Source: Sediminihaliea albiluteola
Lineage (GTDB): Bacteria; Pseudomonadota; Gammaproteobacteria; Pseudomonadales; Halieaceae
Assembly: GCF_014077625.1 (NCBI RefSeq)
Contig: NZ_JACFXU010000014.1
Location: 62,001-126,000, forward strand
Direction: 5' to 3'
Length of the DNA: 64,000 nt
Shown here: piece by piece, positions 1 through 9,677 of the stretch
Layout of the letters: each line of letters starts with the position of its first letter
How positions within the stretch are numbered: position 1 is the first letter of the stretch
Translations under genes and position numbers: made by a program
Notes under the pieces: model-generated
Told to the model about the DNA's origin: nothing
Databases searched by the model: none
What the model saw: the letters and a program-made list of their open reading frames with translations, nothing else

Positions 1-1
1 A

Positions 2-472
2 TCTTTGGAGCGCATTGCCAAGTGGCGCAGCACCTGCCCCGACATCACTTTGCGCAGCACCTTTATTGTGGGCTTCCCCGGAGAAAGCGACCAGGACTTC
101 GATCTACTGCTAGACTTTTTGCAAGAAGCGCAGCTCGACCGCGTGGGCTGTTTTCAGTACTCAGCGGTTGCCGGAGCCGCTGCCAACGAGCTGCCCGATC
201 AAGTTCCTGAGGCACTTAAGCAAGAACGCTGGGAACGCTTTATGGCACTGCAGCAAAAAATCAGCGCCGATAAACTGCAAGCCAAGCTTGGCAAAACCAT
301 TGAGATACTCATTGATGAAGTCGATGCCGAAGGCGCCGTTGGCCGCTCAACTGCCGACGCCCCTGAGATCGATGGCAAAGTGTATCTAGAGGGCGTCAGC
401 GGACTGCAGCCCGGCGACTTCGTTGAAGCCGAAGTCACCGGGGCTGATGAATACGACCTATGGGCGGGATAA
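2..472 (+). CDS. rimO: RimO, ribosomal protein S12 methylthiotransferase (C-terminal part)
   Basis: This is the carboxyl-terminal ~156 residues of RimO, the radical-SAM enzyme that adds a methylthio group to the conserved aspartate of ribosomal protein S12. The reading frame is already open at base 2, so the N-terminal UPF0004 domain and the Cx3Cx2C cluster lie upstream of the window. Visible family signatures are [10 protein letters not shown], the block DRVGCFQYS, and the C-terminal TRAM-like segment with [12 protein letters not shown] and a final ADEYDLW, which is typical of RimO rather than MiaB. The next gene, rsmE, starts inside its last codons, so the two are probably translationally coupled. 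Identity is firm; only the missing start is uncertain. Confidence 0.93.
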   Translation, partial: SLERIAKWRSTCPDITLRSTFIVGFPGESDQDFDLLLDFLQEAQLDRVGCFQYSAVAGAAANELPDQVPEALKQERWERFMALQQKISADKLQAKLGKTIEILIDEVDAEGAVGRSTADAPEIDGKVYLEGVSGLQPGDFVEAEVTGADEYDLWAG

Positions 473-1199
473 ATCGGGCTTGAACCTGCTACTTTTTAAG
501 GCCGCAGACTTACTTAGTCCCACTCGCCTCTGCGTTGATGATCAGCGCCTGCAGCACCTGCTGCAAGTGCATCGCGCCACTGTCGGTGACACAGTGCGGG
601 TCGGCGAAATTCATGGCGAGATGGGATTCGGCACTATTATTGAGCTAGGCCCAGAGCGAGCGATCATCGACTTTAGTCTGGATTGTCCAGCACCCGATAA
701 ACTACCCGTCACACTCATTGTGGCTTTACCGCGCCCTAAAATGCTGCGCCGTATTCTGCGCTCTGTCGCCGAATTTGGCGTAGCCGAACTCTACCTGATC
801 AACAGTTACCGCGTAGAAAAAAGCTACTGGCAAAGCCCCGTGTTAAGTGGCGACAGTATTGAAGAGTGCTTATTGCAGGGGCTGGCGCAATCGCGCGACA
901 CCATGCTGCCCACAGTGCACTTAGAAAAACGCTTTAAGCCCTTTGTCGAAGACCGCTTACCGGCATTGCTTGAGGGCCGTTTAGGCTTAGTGGCACACCC
1001 CAGTGAACACGCTCCTTTGCCCAAAGCAGAGTCGCGCCAGCCAACAGTGCTCGCCATTGGCCCCGAAGGCGGTTTTATTCCCTACGAAGTCGAGCACTTT
1101 AGGGCAGCAGGTATGCAGCAGGTCACCCTTGGCCCGCGAATACTACGGGTAGAAAACGCAATTTCAGCCATACTGGGCCGCTTGCTAGCGACCCAGTAA
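447..1199 (+). CDS. rsmE: RsmE, 16S rRNA m3U1498 methyltransferase
   Basis: RsmE is a SPOUT-fold enzyme that methylates N3 of U1498 in 16S rRNA using S-adenosylmethionine. Seen here are the N-terminal PUA-like region ([12 protein letters not shown]), [19 protein letters not shown] in the middle, and the C-terminal knot that binds SAM (AIGPEGGF followed by [11 protein letters not shown]). The length of about 250 residues fits the family. I chose the ATG at 447, which overlaps the rimO stop. A TTG at 480 beginning MNLLLF is a real alternative, because many RsmE proteins start close to that motif, and no strong Shine-Dalgarno sequence settles it. Confidence 0.93.
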   Translation: MNTTYGRDKSGLNLLLFKAADLLSPTRLCVDDQRLQHLLQVHRATVGDTVRVGEIHGEMGFGTIIELGPERAIIDFSLDCPAPDKLPVTLIVALPRPKMLRRILRSVAEFGVAELYLINSYRVEKSYWQSPVLSGDSIEECLLQGLAQSRDTMLPTVHLEKRFKPFVEDRLPALLEGRLGLVAHPSEHAPLPKAESRQPTVLAIGPEGGFIPYEVEHFRAAGMQQVTLGPRILRVENAISAILGRLLATQ

Positions 1200-1238
1200 G
1201 TTCCTTCATTATCCTTCCAAATTTAGAGTTAACAGCTA

Positions 1239-3710
1239 CTAGAAGCGATATTGCAGCTCTGCGCCATACATTCTAGGCGCCGCAAACACCTTTGACCCAA
1301 CGCCCTGAGAGCCCACTAGAGGTGCTCCACCAGACATATATTGCTCATCAGTCAGGTTGCTGCCGTAAAGTGATCCAATCCAACGCTCACTGGGGGAGAT
1401 CCAGCTCAATCGAGCGCTGAGCTCGAACTGCTCATCTTCTTGCCACAGCCCAGTTTCACAACTGGCGGGATCAAAACAGAACTCCAAGTCCAGCTTCCAG
1501 CTCGCCTGTAAGCGCGGCATAAAAGTTCCCATGGCCGTTTGCATTGTGTACTGAGCTGCCAACAAATAACTCTGCTCCGCAAGGCGCGGTAGGTTTTCCT
1601 TAGAGCGATCCACTTGGCAAGCATCAACCTGCAACACCGTTAAGTCAGCACGCTCACAAGCAGGGCCAGGCGGCAGCGAGACATCAGCGATGGAGATTGC
1701 GGTATCCTCAAACTCCTTGATATCTGCATCGGCCAAAGTCATGTTAAAGCTCAGCATAAGGTTGTCGGTCGCCAGCCAGGTGCTTTCTAATTCAAAACCC
1801 TTAATCGTAGAACTCGGAGCATTAATGGTGCCGGGCGCAGGTGAACTGGCCTCAGAGTTAATCACTAGGGTGGTTAGCTGACGATTTTTATAATCTGAAT
1901 AAAACACTGCACCATTGAGCCGCAAACGGCGATCGAGCAAGTCGAGCTTAAAGCCAAACTCCCAGTTCTCCACCTCCTCTGGTTTGAATTCTTCTAACTG
2001 GCCACTGGGTGCTTCAGACAAGCCTCCAGATAAGAAACCTTCACTGTAACTCAGATAAAAACTGCCCTGATCAATCCATTTCGAGTGACTCAGTAGATAC
2101 TGAATACTGGCCATGGGGGTCACAGCGCTGTCATTGGTTTTATCCGACAAGACATCAGACAGTGGCATGCTAAAGGCTGGGTTGTACTCAAAGCTGGGGC
2201 GCTGCACCATATAGAGTCCACCACCTAAAGGTGTAACGGGCCCACCATTAGCATCTAAGGAGTCGGGCATAACTTCATAAAGACTGCGTCGAACTTTGCG
2301 CTCTTCATCGGTATAACGCAAACCCACTGTAGTGCGCCAGTTTTCATTAAACTCCCATTCTAACTGCGAGAAAGCCGCAATAGCCGTATTATCGGCCTTC
2401 ATAACCGAGCCATTGGTGTTGAGGAAAAACAGATTAGCCAAAGCCGGATCAAAGGGGCCAAGGTAGGTCATATCAAAGCGCCCATCTGTTTTTTCCTGAA
2501 ACCAAAACAGGCCGGTCACATACTGTAAGCGATCATTAAAGGCGCTTCCCATCAGCTGAATTTCTTGGCTGTATTGATCCGTTTCAGCAGGGCTGCGCAG
2601 CACTGGGTGAGCCGAGTTGGTGCGGTGTAGGAAAGGAATGCCCGTATGGTCGAGCTCGTCGTTTTGTGCAGCCTCGGTGTAGCGCCAAGCGCTAACACTT
2701 TTAAGGCTCATGTCTTCACTGATGACCCACTCTGCAGTCAAGGAGCTACCTTGGTTTTTAGCGTAGTAATCACCCCCTAAATCAGAGATAACCACGTGGC
2801 CATCGCCTCTACCGGCAGCGGCGGATTCGGCACAAAAATCGTCCATTGTTTTACCCCTTGATGGAACAATAGCCAAGGTATTAAACAACTCCGCTTGCCA
2901 GCCCTTTACGCCTGGAACTGGCACGCATTTCATCGGGCGCATCAATTGCTTGGTTTCGGCCCAGTTCACATTGAGGTCTAAAGTCAGCGCATCATTGGGC
3001 ACCCAGCGAGTCTGCCAGATTAAGCTTTGACGGTCTTCATCCATGTAGTCTTTGCCGTCATAGAGGTTTTTGATATAGCCATCTCGGCTTCGTGTCACCC
3101 CAGATAAGCGCATCCACAGTGCATCTGTCAGCGCTACGTTAAGTACAAAGTCAGCATCCAACCTGTCGTAGTTACCTACCCGCAAGCCTAGCGAACCTTC
3201 AAATTCATCGCTGGGTTTATTGGTGGTAAATACTAAGGCGCCACCGGTCGTATTCTTACCAAATAGCGTACCCTGCGGCCCGCGCAAGATTTGCAGAGAT
3301 TGAATATCATTGAGGTCCAACAGGGCGCCATCGGGCCTACCGACATAGACGTCGTCAATATAGATCCCTACTCCCGAATCGATATTCGCCCCCGTGTTGC
3401 GCTGCCCTACACCGCGGATATAAATATTAGCCAAAGGCGCACTACCACTGCCTGCATCAACTTCGATACTTGGCGCCAAGTAATTTAAATCAGCTAAATT
3501 ATGAACTCCCGCTTCACGCAAAGCAGACGCATCAAGTGCCGTTACCGCTAATGGCGCTTCCTGTAAACTTTCGGCTCGTTTTCGGGCGGTAACTACGACT
3601 TCTTCTAAAACTGTATTTTGCGCCACTACCGGCGCAACCTGAAAGAGAGTGGCGCAAGATACTGCTAGTGCCCAAGGGTACAGAGCCCTACGATGATGAA
3701 TAACTGCCAT
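1239..3710 (-). CDS. TonB-dependent outer-membrane receptor
   Basis: An outer-membrane beta-barrel receptor that would import a scarce substrate using TonB energy. It has a signal peptide (positively charged start, hydrophobic stretch, AQ at the cleavage region), a TonB box EEVVVTARK, a plug domain with IYIRGVGQR and LRGPQGTLFGKNTTGG, and a long barrel ending in a terminal Phe (LQYRF), as expected for BAM-inserted proteins. The start chosen is the second ATG, which has GAGGTG a few bases upstream; the ORF can be extended four codons. The plug sequence is of the broad FecA/CirA-like type common in marine gammaproteobacteria, and the substrate cannot be read from the sequence. The gene is divergent from the PhoD-like phosphatase. 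Confidence 0.92.
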   Translation of the reverse strand: MAVIHHRRALYPWALAVSCATLFQVAPVVAQNTVLEEVVVTARKRAESLQEAPLAVTALDASALREAGVHNLADLNYLAPSIEVDAGSGSAPLANIYIRGVGQRNTGANIDSGVGIYIDDVYVGRPDGALLDLNDIQSLQILRGPQGTLFGKNTTGGALVFTTNKPSDEFEGSLGLRVGNYDRLDADFVLNVALTDALWMRLSGVTRSRDGYIKNLYDGKDYMDEDRQSLIWQTRWVPNDALTLDLNVNWAETKQLMRPMKCVPVPGVKGWQAELFNTLAIVPSRGKTMDDFCAESAAAGRGDGHVVISDLGGDYYAKNQGSSLTAEWVISEDMSLKSVSAWRYTEAAQNDELDHTGIPFLHRTNSAHPVLRSPAETDQYSQEIQLMGSAFNDRLQYVTGLFWFQEKTDGRFDMTYLGPFDPALANLFFLNTNGSVMKADNTAIAAFSQLEWEFNENWRTTVGLRYTDEERKVRRSLYEVMPDSLDANGGPVTPLGGGLYMVQRPSFEYNPAFSMPLSDVLSDKTNDSAVTPMASIQYLLSHSKWIDQGSFYLSYSEGFLSGGLSEAPSGQLEEFKPEEVENWEFGFKLDLLDRRLRLNGAVFYSDYKNRQLTTLVINSEASSPAPGTINAPSSTIKGFELESTWLATDNLMLSFNMTLADADIKEFEDTAISIADVSLPPGPACERADLTVLQVDACQVDRSKENLPRLAEQSYLLAAQYTMQTAMGTFMPRLQASWKLDLEFCFDPASCETGLWQEDEQFELSARLSWISPSERWIGSLYGSNLTDEQYMSGGAPLVGSQGVGSKVFAAPRMYGAELQYRF

Positions 3711-3880
3711 AACACACCTCATTTATTATTATGTAAAGCCCAATATCTACTGCATGCCCCAGTAGCACAGCTATTAGAACCAAATCGTTCCGCCACTACA
3801 AGCCAGCTGAACTGCCAATACGTTTCTTATTTAGCCTTGCTAGACTACAGTAAGCTTGTTTTAGCTTTGGATGCATAACT

Positions 3881-5884
3881 ATGCCACTGACACGCCGAGA
3901 CCTAGTGAGGCTCTTGTCCAGTAGTACTTTCCTGCTCAGCGCGGGCAGCTTTGCCACTGCTCCGGCAGCTAAAAACAGCCCTGCAGTGGCCTTAGACTTC
4001 CCCCAGGGTGTAGCCTCTGGTGATCCCAGCCCCACTGCAGTGATGCTGTGGACCCGCGCGGTGCCGCAAAATGGAGCAAGCGAGGCAGCGGTCTTACTGC
4101 AAGTGTGCACCACGCCAGACTTTGAGCTACCCGTCGCTGAAGCACTGCTGATGTGCAGCGCAGAATCTGATTACACTGTTCGCGCTTATGTCGACCAGCT
4201 GCAAGCAGATAAGGCTTATTTTTACCGCTTCTTAGGTGCAAATAACAGCGTCTCGCGGCTGGGACAAACTCGCACCGCTCCCGATCCGGAACAAGCTAAA
4301 ACACTCAACATGGCTTTTGTCAGTTGCCAAAATTTTGAGCAGGGCTACTACGGTGCCTGGGCTCGGATGATTGCCGATGACCAAACTCTGCCCGAGGAGC
4401 AGCGCGTTCAACTGGTGCTACACCTTGGTGACTTTATTTATGAGCGGAGCTGGCAGGCACGCCAAGACGGAAGCGCTTTATCACGTCAGCTAGCGCCTTT
4501 GCCTGAGGGGGAGGCCCGCGGCGACAGCCGCTACGCTAAGAGCTTGGCAGACTATCGACATATATATCGCCATTACCTCTCCGACCCCTGGCTACAGGAA
4601 GCTCGAGCACGCTGGCCTTTTATCTGCACTTGGGACGACCACGAATTTAGCGACGACAACTATCAGAGCTACAGCCACTATGGCCCGAACCCAAAGCTTG
4701 AAGCCTGGCGCAAGCTCAACGCTAACCAAGCTTGGTTTGAATATATTCCCTGCACGCTCAACCAACTAGCAGGGCAGGCTGCCCACGATTTGCGCAAGCC
4801 CCAGCTAAGCGGTGATCCTGCTAGCGATAATCAAAAGGCTAGAGATAGTCTATGTATCTATCGCCGGCTGCGCTGGGGCAAGCATGTCGATATTGTCCTA
4901 ACGGATGCACGCAGCTATCGCAGCCCCCCTTGCTTACCAGAGGGCTTTGCCGAGTCACTTGGCCTGCAGATGAACAGCAAAGACTTAGTGGCCATTGCCG
5001 ATGCCGGCCGCGAATACAACAAGGGCAAGCCCCCCGCCACTTTGCCCTACGGCTCACCGCCAGCGCCCAACCCTTTTAAAGAAAGAGCGGCCGGTAGCTG
5101 CCTGGGTGAGGAACAGCGCCAATGGCTACTCGACAGCTTGCGCAGCTCAACAGCCACTTGGAAGCTGTGGGCTAACCCACTACCACTGCTGCCCTTACAT
5201 TTGGACCTTGGCAGCATTCCCTTTAGCAGCTACGAGCACAGTGTGTTCAATATTGACGCATGGATGGGTTACCCCCATGAACGCAATACTATTTTAGGGG
5301 GTTTACAAACTGCCGGAGTGAGTGGCCTTGTGTCATTATCTGGTGACCATCACATGCATGGGGCCGCCGCCATTCGCGCTGACTTTGATGCGCCGGAATC
5401 CCAGCCTGTAGCAGTAGACTTTAGCTGTGCAGGTATTAGCTCCACCCCCTTATTTGACAGCGTCTTGGCCGTTGCCAAAGACGATCATCCGGACTTTGCT
5501 GCCTTAGTGGAGGCTAAGCATCGCGGCGAGTACTTCCCTAATTGGAACATGACGCTGCTGCAAGGCGTGTTATCGGCCTATAGCTTTGAGCGTCTTGGCA
5601 GTACAAGGCTGGCGCAGTGGCTGGGACCGAATCGGACTAATCCCGGCTTACTCTTTGCTGACAGCACGGCCAACGGCTATGGCTTGGCTACTTTCAGCGC
5701 GACCGATCTGCAGCTCTCACTGGTAGCAGTGGCAGAAGTTCAACAGGACTTTGAGCAAGCCCCCCCAGTTTCTTATCGTGCTAAGTTCCAGCTGCCACTG
5801 TGGGAAGCCGAGGAGGGCCCTGCTCTTCAGGGGCCGCAATTCGAAGGCCAACCGCCCTTTCCCTTTTCATTAATGGCGGGTTAA
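3881..5884 (+). CDS. PhoD-like alkaline phosphatase, Tat-exported
   Basis: A 667-residue metallophosphatase of the PhoD/PhoX-like alkaline phosphatase D family, which hydrolyses phosphomonoesters or diesters outside the cytoplasmic membrane. The N-terminus has a twin-arginine signal (TRRDLVRLL, Arg5-Arg6, then a hydrophobic stretch), so export of a folded, metal-loaded protein is likely. An N-terminal PhoD-type beta domain (FPQGVASGDPSP, VMLWTRAVP) precedes metal-site motifs AFVSCQNF, HLGDFIYE and WDDHEFSDDNY, and a later SGDHHMHG. The C-terminal half is long. The gene is divergent from a TonB receptor with about 170 bp between them; I saw no convincing Pho box there, so phosphate control is not shown. 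Confidence 0.9.
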   Translation: MPLTRRDLVRLLSSSTFLLSAGSFATAPAAKNSPAVALDFPQGVASGDPSPTAVMLWTRAVPQNGASEAAVLLQVCTTPDFELPVAEALLMCSAESDYTVRAYVDQLQADKAYFYRFLGANNSVSRLGQTRTAPDPEQAKTLNMAFVSCQNFEQGYYGAWARMIADDQTLPEEQRVQLVLHLGDFIYERSWQARQDGSALSRQLAPLPEGEARGDSRYAKSLADYRHIYRHYLSDPWLQEARARWPFICTWDDHEFSDDNYQSYSHYGPNPKLEAWRKLNANQAWFEYIPCTLNQLAGQAAHDLRKPQLSGDPASDNQKARDSLCIYRRLRWGKHVDIVLTDARSYRSPPCLPEGFAESLGLQMNSKDLVAIADAGREYNKGKPPATLPYGSPPAPNPFKERAAGSCLGEEQRQWLLDSLRSSTATWKLWANPLPLLPLHLDLGSIPFSSYEHSVFNIDAWMGYPHERNTILGGLQTAGVSGLVSLSGDHHMHGAAAIRADFDAPESQPVAVDFSCAGISSTPLFDSVLAVAKDDHPDFAALVEAKHRGEYFPNWNMTLLQGVLSAYSFERLGSTRLAQWLGPNRTNPGLLFADSTANGYGLATFSATDLQLSLVAVAEVQQDFEQAPPVSYRAKFQLPLWEAEEGPALQGPQFEGQPPFPFSLMAG

Positions 5885-5940
5885 GCTAAGCAAGACCCGC
5901 AAGTAGCGGGCACATGAGAACCACCTAGAGTACTGCTGAT

Positions 5941-6627
5941 ATGGCCCGCCCTCCTTCGCGCCGCGCATCCTCAACTGAGATTTCACGCTTTCTCGGTACC
6001 AGCAAAGCCATTAGCGCGGTCAACCAGCGCCGACCACGACTGCTGTTTGCCATAGATGCAACAGCCAGTCGCCAACCTACTTGGGATACTGCCTGCCATA
6101 TACAGCAGCAAATGTTTCAAGCCGTCAATCGGGAGGTCACCCTTAGCGTTCAGCTATGCTACTATCGTGGCTTACACGAGTTTTACGCCAGCCCCTGGCT
6201 ATATGACAGCAATGCTCTAGCGCAACAAATGGCACGAGTATACTGCGAAGGCGGCCACACTCAGATTGCACGATTGCTGCGACATATCCTAAGCGAGCAC
6301 CAGCGCAATAGTCTGCGCGCGGCTGTATTCATTGGTGATGCAATAGAAGAACAGAGCGAAACGCTGTGCCAACTGGCCGGCCAGTGCGGCCTGCGCAAAG
6401 TCCCGCTATTCCTATTCCAGGAAGGTCACAACCCACAAGTGCAACAAATCTTCCAGCGCATGGCCAAACTATCTGGGGGGGCCTGGGCGCGCTTCGATGC
6501 CGCCAGCGCCGATGTGCTAGCTGAGCTACTCAAAGCGGTGGCAGGCTTTGTCACCGGAGGGCGAAGAGCACTGAAGAATAACCCATCTGAGGGTGCTAAA
6601 CTGTTGCTTCAACAACTCAAACCCTGA
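5941..6627 (+). CDS. VWA-domain protein, divergent MIDAS
   Basis: A 228-residue protein without signal peptide or membrane segment. Its fold looks like a von Willebrand factor A domain: a first strand ending in LLFAIDATASRQ gives a DxTxS loop in place of the classical DxSxS metal site, and a later strand ending FIGDAIEEQSE fits the third metal-site loop. The rest of the chain is helical with a basic C-terminus. The next gene, six bases downstream, encodes a membrane J-domain protein, so both are probably one transcription unit. VWA proteins often act as adaptors for chaperones or AAA+ machines, but the client here is unknown. The fold call is mine from motifs; the function is not established. 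Confidence 0.7.
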   Translation: MARPPSRRASSTEISRFLGTSKAISAVNQRRPRLLFAIDATASRQPTWDTACHIQQQMFQAVNREVTLSVQLCYYRGLHEFYASPWLYDSNALAQQMARVYCEGGHTQIARLLRHILSEHQRNSLRAAVFIGDAIEEQSETLCQLAGQCGLRKVPLFLFQEGHNPQVQQIFQRMAKLSGGAWARFDAASADVLAELLKAVAGFVTGGRRALKNNPSEGAKLLLQQLKP

Positions 6628-6633
6628 GATACG

Positions 6634-7344
6634 ATGCCCCGTCTTCTACTAATTCTGGCGCTAGCCGCCATCGTCTACATCCTCTACCAACGCGCGCGTA
6701 ACCAAGCACCGCACAAACGTCGTGCAGAGTATATAAAGCTGGGCTTAGTGGTTGCAGTGGCCCTAGTGATCGTCTTGACTGTCACTGGCAGAATGCATTG
6801 GGTAGGCGCTGCCCTGACCGGCTTATTAGTTATCGGCCGGCAGTTACTTCCCCTATTGCTGCGCTACTTCCCTGCACTGGCCTCATTAAAGTCCAATAGT
6901 TCTCAAGGCGCACAGCAGTCCACCGTGGAGTCTGCACTATTGCGCATGCACTTAGACCACGAGAGCGGCAATCTGAGTGGCGAGGTCTTACAGGGCCGCT
7001 TTCAAGGTTGGTATCTAGACGAACTCGAGCGCCCCCAGCTCGATGAACTGATGCAGTTTTGCCGACAGCAGGATGAAGACTCGGCCCAACTATTGCAGGG
7101 CTATCTAGACCAACGTTTCCCCGGGGGAGATCAGCAAGCGGATTCGGATGACACACAAAAAGACCAATCCTCAGCCATGACACGCAGTGAAGCACTGTCG
7201 ATATTGGGCCTGGGCGAAGATGCGGTGGAAGAAGATGTCATCAAAGCTCACCGAACCCTGATGCAGAAATTGCACCCCGATCGCGGCGGCAGTGATTATC
7301 TAGCGGCGAAAATCAATGCGGCTAAAGACTATTTACTGCGCTAG
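6634..7344 (+). CDS. Membrane-anchored J-domain protein (type III DnaJ-like)
   Basis: A 236-residue protein with hydrophobic segments at about residues 3-18 and 30-70, a soluble linker, and a J domain at the extreme C-terminus (about residues 184-236). The diagnostic HPD motif is present in KLHPDRGGSDY, followed by AAKINAAKDYLL, as in Pam18/TIM14-like and DjlA-like co-chaperones that stimulate DnaK ATPase at a membrane. The glycine/phenylalanine and zinc domains of true DnaJ are absent. It starts six bases after the VWA gene, suggesting that the two proteins act together. The client protein is unknown. Confidence 0.85.
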   Translation: MPRLLLILALAAIVYILYQRARNQAPHKRRAEYIKLGLVVAVALVIVLTVTGRMHWVGAALTGLLVIGRQLLPLLLRYFPALASLKSNSSQGAQQSTVESALLRMHLDHESGNLSGEVLQGRFQGWYLDELERPQLDELMQFCRQQDEDSAQLLQGYLDQRFPGGDQQADSDDTQKDQSSAMTRSEALSILGLGEDAVEEDVIKAHRTLMQKLHPDRGGSDYLAAKINAAKDYLLR

Positions 7345-7414
7345 CCGAAGCGTCTAAGGGCGCTTAAAATAGACGGTTTACACAGCCTGAAGCTATCGGA
7401 GATCACACTGGCAC

Positions 7415-7693
7415 ATGAGTGAAGTATTTGTCATCCGCAACCAAAACGGTCACTACTGGGCTAAAAGCAAAGCGTGGGTCACTAGCTCAGACCCGCGCAG
7501 TGTTATGCGACTCAAGCATCACGATGAAGCCGTTAATAGTTTGGTAGAGCTCAGCACAAAAGATGTCGACTTGCGCGGTGAAGTGGTGGCTGCCACGCTG
7601 AACGAAAAAAGCGAGCCACAACTGACTATTAGTGATATACCGCTACCTGAGCTGCCCGAGGCCACTGAGACAAGCGAACTTGAGCAGGCCTAA
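7415..7693 (+). CDS. Small conserved protein of unknown function (92 aa)
   Basis: I do not recognise this protein by name. It is short, with no signal peptide or membrane segment. The N-terminus FVIRNQNGHYWAKSKAWV looks like a compact beta-rich domain rich in aromatic residues, and the C-terminal third is acidic and Pro/Glu-rich. It lies 70 bases after the J-domain gene on the same strand and before htpX. The coding potential is supported by the clean ATG, even codon use and continuity with its neighbours. No function is proposed. Confidence 0.6.
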   Translation: MSEVFVIRNQNGHYWAKSKAWVTSSDPRSVMRLKHHDEAVNSLVELSTKDVDLRGEVVAATLNEKSEPQLTISDIPLPELPEATETSELEQA

Positions 7694-7811
7694 ATACCCA
7701 CCTAGCTAAGCCTGAGAAGCACTTGAAAAAAGCTTTTTTGACGCCATATCCCCTAGCGTTAGTTAAACCTTGTCACGCCACACTGTGGCCACTTAAGACC
7801 GAGACTAAACC

Positions 7812-8702
7812 ATGAGAATTCTGCTTTTCCTAGCGACCAACATGGCCGTAATGATTCTGGCCAGTGTGATCTTCAAACTATTTGGACTAGAGGGCTTTTT
7901 GGCACAAAACGGTGTCGACCTGAACCTCAGCTCACTACTGATTTTTTGTGCGGTATTCGGCTTTGGCGGCTCGTTAATTTCGCTGTTCTTATCCAAATGG
8001 ATGGCCAAGCGCAGCACTGGTACTCACATTATTGAACAGGCGCACAGCAGAGAAGAGCAATGGCTACTGAACACCGTCGCAGAGTTAGCCCAAGAAGCTG
8101 GTGTAGGGATGCCTGAGGTCGGTATATTTCCCTCCGAGGCGGCCAACGCTTTCGCCACTGGATGGAACAGAAATGAAGCCCTAGTAGCTGTGAGCAGCGG
8201 TTTATTGCAGCGTTTCAAACCAGCGGAAGTGCGCGCAGTTTTGGCTCACGAAATTGGCCACGTTGCCAACGGGGATATGATTACTCTGACCCTCATTCAG
8301 GGCGTTGTGAACACCTTCGTTATGTTTTTAGCTCGTGTGATCGGGCATACAGTCGATCGAGTGGTGTTTAAAACCGAGCGGGGCTTTGGCATCGCTTACT
8401 ATGTCGTGAGCATAGCGGCTGAGTTACTTTTAGGTTTCCTAGCCAGCATGATCGTCTTCAAATTTTCTCGCTGGAGAGAGTACCGCGCTGATGCGGCAGG
8501 CGCCCGACTCGCTGGTAGTGCAGCCATGATTGCAGCCCTGCAACGCCTGCGCGCCGAACAAGGATTGCCTCAAGATTTGCCCGCAGAAATGACCGCCTTT
8601 GGCATCAACGAGCAACTCAAACAGGGCTTTTCAGCACTATTTAGCTCTCACCCTCCCCTAGAGGACCGAATCAGAGCTTTGCAGCAAGGGGCCGGGCGCT
8701 AA
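7812..8702 (+). CDS. htpX: HtpX, membrane zinc metalloprotease
   Basis: HtpX is an inner-membrane M48 protease that, with FtsH, removes misfolded membrane proteins. Two N-terminal membrane segments (about residues 3-25 and 42-61) are followed by the zinc site HEIGH at residues 146-150, two more membrane segments, and a third ligand in the EYRADAAGA motif. The 296-residue length matches E. coli HtpX. It ends against a strong hairpin shared with the convergent EthD gene. Together with the J-domain protein upstream it gives this region a membrane-protein quality-control flavour, although a shared operon is not shown. Confidence 0.96.
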   Translation: MRILLFLATNMAVMILASVIFKLFGLEGFLAQNGVDLNLSSLLIFCAVFGFGGSLISLFLSKWMAKRSTGTHIIEQAHSREEQWLLNTVAELAQEAGVGMPEVGIFPSEAANAFATGWNRNEALVAVSSGLLQRFKPAEVRAVLAHEIGHVANGDMITLTLIQGVVNTFVMFLARVIGHTVDRVVFKTERGFGIAYYVVSIAAELLLGFLASMIVFKFSRWREYRADAAGARLAGSAAMIAALQRLRAEQGLPQDLPAEMTAFGINEQLKQGFSALFSSHPPLEDRIRALQQGAGR

Positions 8703-8722
8703 GCTTAAAGGCCTAATAGACA

Positions 8723-8748
8723 GCAGCCCTCAACTTGCTGAGGGCTGC
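8723..8748. terminator. Bidirectional terminator-like hairpin
   Basis: A perfect 10-bp inverted repeat (GCAGCCCTCA at 8723-8732 with TGAGGGCTGC at 8739-8748, six-base loop) lies between the convergent htpX and EthD genes. It contains the stop codon of the EthD gene. There is no long T tract on either side. Confidence 0.6.
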
Positions 8749-9458
8749 AATAGCTCACCGAAAACATACTCGCTCATAGGAATCACATCGATTCGATCAA
8801 AATCGATAAAGCGCGCACAGCTATCCATCATCATCTTGCTGTGCCGCGCCAACTCCGCTTCGTCAGCGGCGGCATAAAAAACCATATCTGAAGTCATTGC
8901 CGCATCCGAAAAATTTTCCTCGATCATCGCATCCGGCGCAAACTCAGCGTCATTCGTCTCTAGCACCCGCGCTACGACGTTTTGCCGGTAGGCAAAGGTC
9001 GACTGGGTTTCAATCGCTATCGAGGTGTGGCTACCCTGCCAAATGCTCAGCCATTCATCGCGACTCAAACGCGGTGGCGTTTGCAGGAATACCACTTGGC
9101 AAAAACCTGGCAAACGACCATCTGCTGCCGGCTGCTGCTCTCGATTGCGAAGGGGCTCTGACTCGGTCACCAACAGCGCTTCAAAGCGCTCGCAAAGATC
9201 AGTCAATAGCGCTTCATACTTCTGTCGTTCGCCAGCGTTATCGAGCCACAGCGACAGCACCGCGTCAGGCAGGGGCTCACGGCGTGCCAGACGTTTTTTC
9301 GCGGCTGGGTCAACCGCACTATCCGCCACCGTTAGCCGAGCAGCTCGCAGGTCCAAATGCTCTAGCAGTGCTGGTAGCGTATTGGCTAGCATCCGGTCGC
9401 GCCACTGATCCTTATCGCTGTCCTCTGCCAGCCACATCGGATAGATTATTTTTTCCAT
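8730..9458 (-). CDS. EthD-domain (dimeric alpha-beta barrel) protein
   Basis: A 242-residue cytosolic protein that looks like two tandem EthD/dimeric ferredoxin-like modules. The second, about residues 112-235, is the clearer one (GFCQVVFLQTPP, DEWLSIWQGSH, RQNVVARVL, then MVFYAAADEAE). EthD-like domains occur next to degradation enzymes and in polyketide-type cyclases, but most have no known reaction. The start is supported by GAGGTAAT before the ATG. The gene is convergent with htpX and stands alone on its strand. Confidence 0.7.
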   Translation of the reverse strand: MEKIIYPMWLAEDSDKDQWRDRMLANTLPALLEHLDLRAARLTVADSAVDPAAKKRLARREPLPDAVLSLWLDNAGERQKYEALLTDLCERFEALLVTESEPLRNREQQPAADGRLPGFCQVVFLQTPPRLSRDEWLSIWQGSHTSIAIETQSTFAYRQNVVARVLETNDAEFAPDAMIEENFSDAAMTSDMVFYAAADEAELARHSKMMMDSCARFIDFDRIDVIPMSEYVFGELLQPSAS

Positions 9459-9677
9459 TGTATTACCTCGTTTAGGGAAAGCCGGCGCGACTTGGTGTCG
9501 CTTCCTAATGTCATTATGATGGTTTTGCCTTGAGTAGCCCCAAGCACTGCGCTCAGGAAGTTAAGCAGATGCACAAACAAAGCTCAATCGAGTACAGTCC
9601 TGCGCTAAGGCGATGACTACCCTGTTGAACTACTCCAGCAGCCCCGCTTGCGGTACTCTGCTATTCCCGTTGTATCT

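Noticed and set aside
3711-3880. A Pho box between the TonB receptor and PhoD-like genes
   Set aside because: I looked for the CTGTCAT-type repeats and did not find a convincing pair.
7726-7739. The palindrome AAAAAAGCTTTTTT before htpX, as a terminator
   Set aside because: It has only two G-C pairs, and a longer weak stem with 7716-7720 would need a large loop; it is not enough to call.
8897-9475. A 192-codon ORF on the plus strand
   Set aside because: It runs antisense through the EthD-domain gene and its product is low-complexity and basic.
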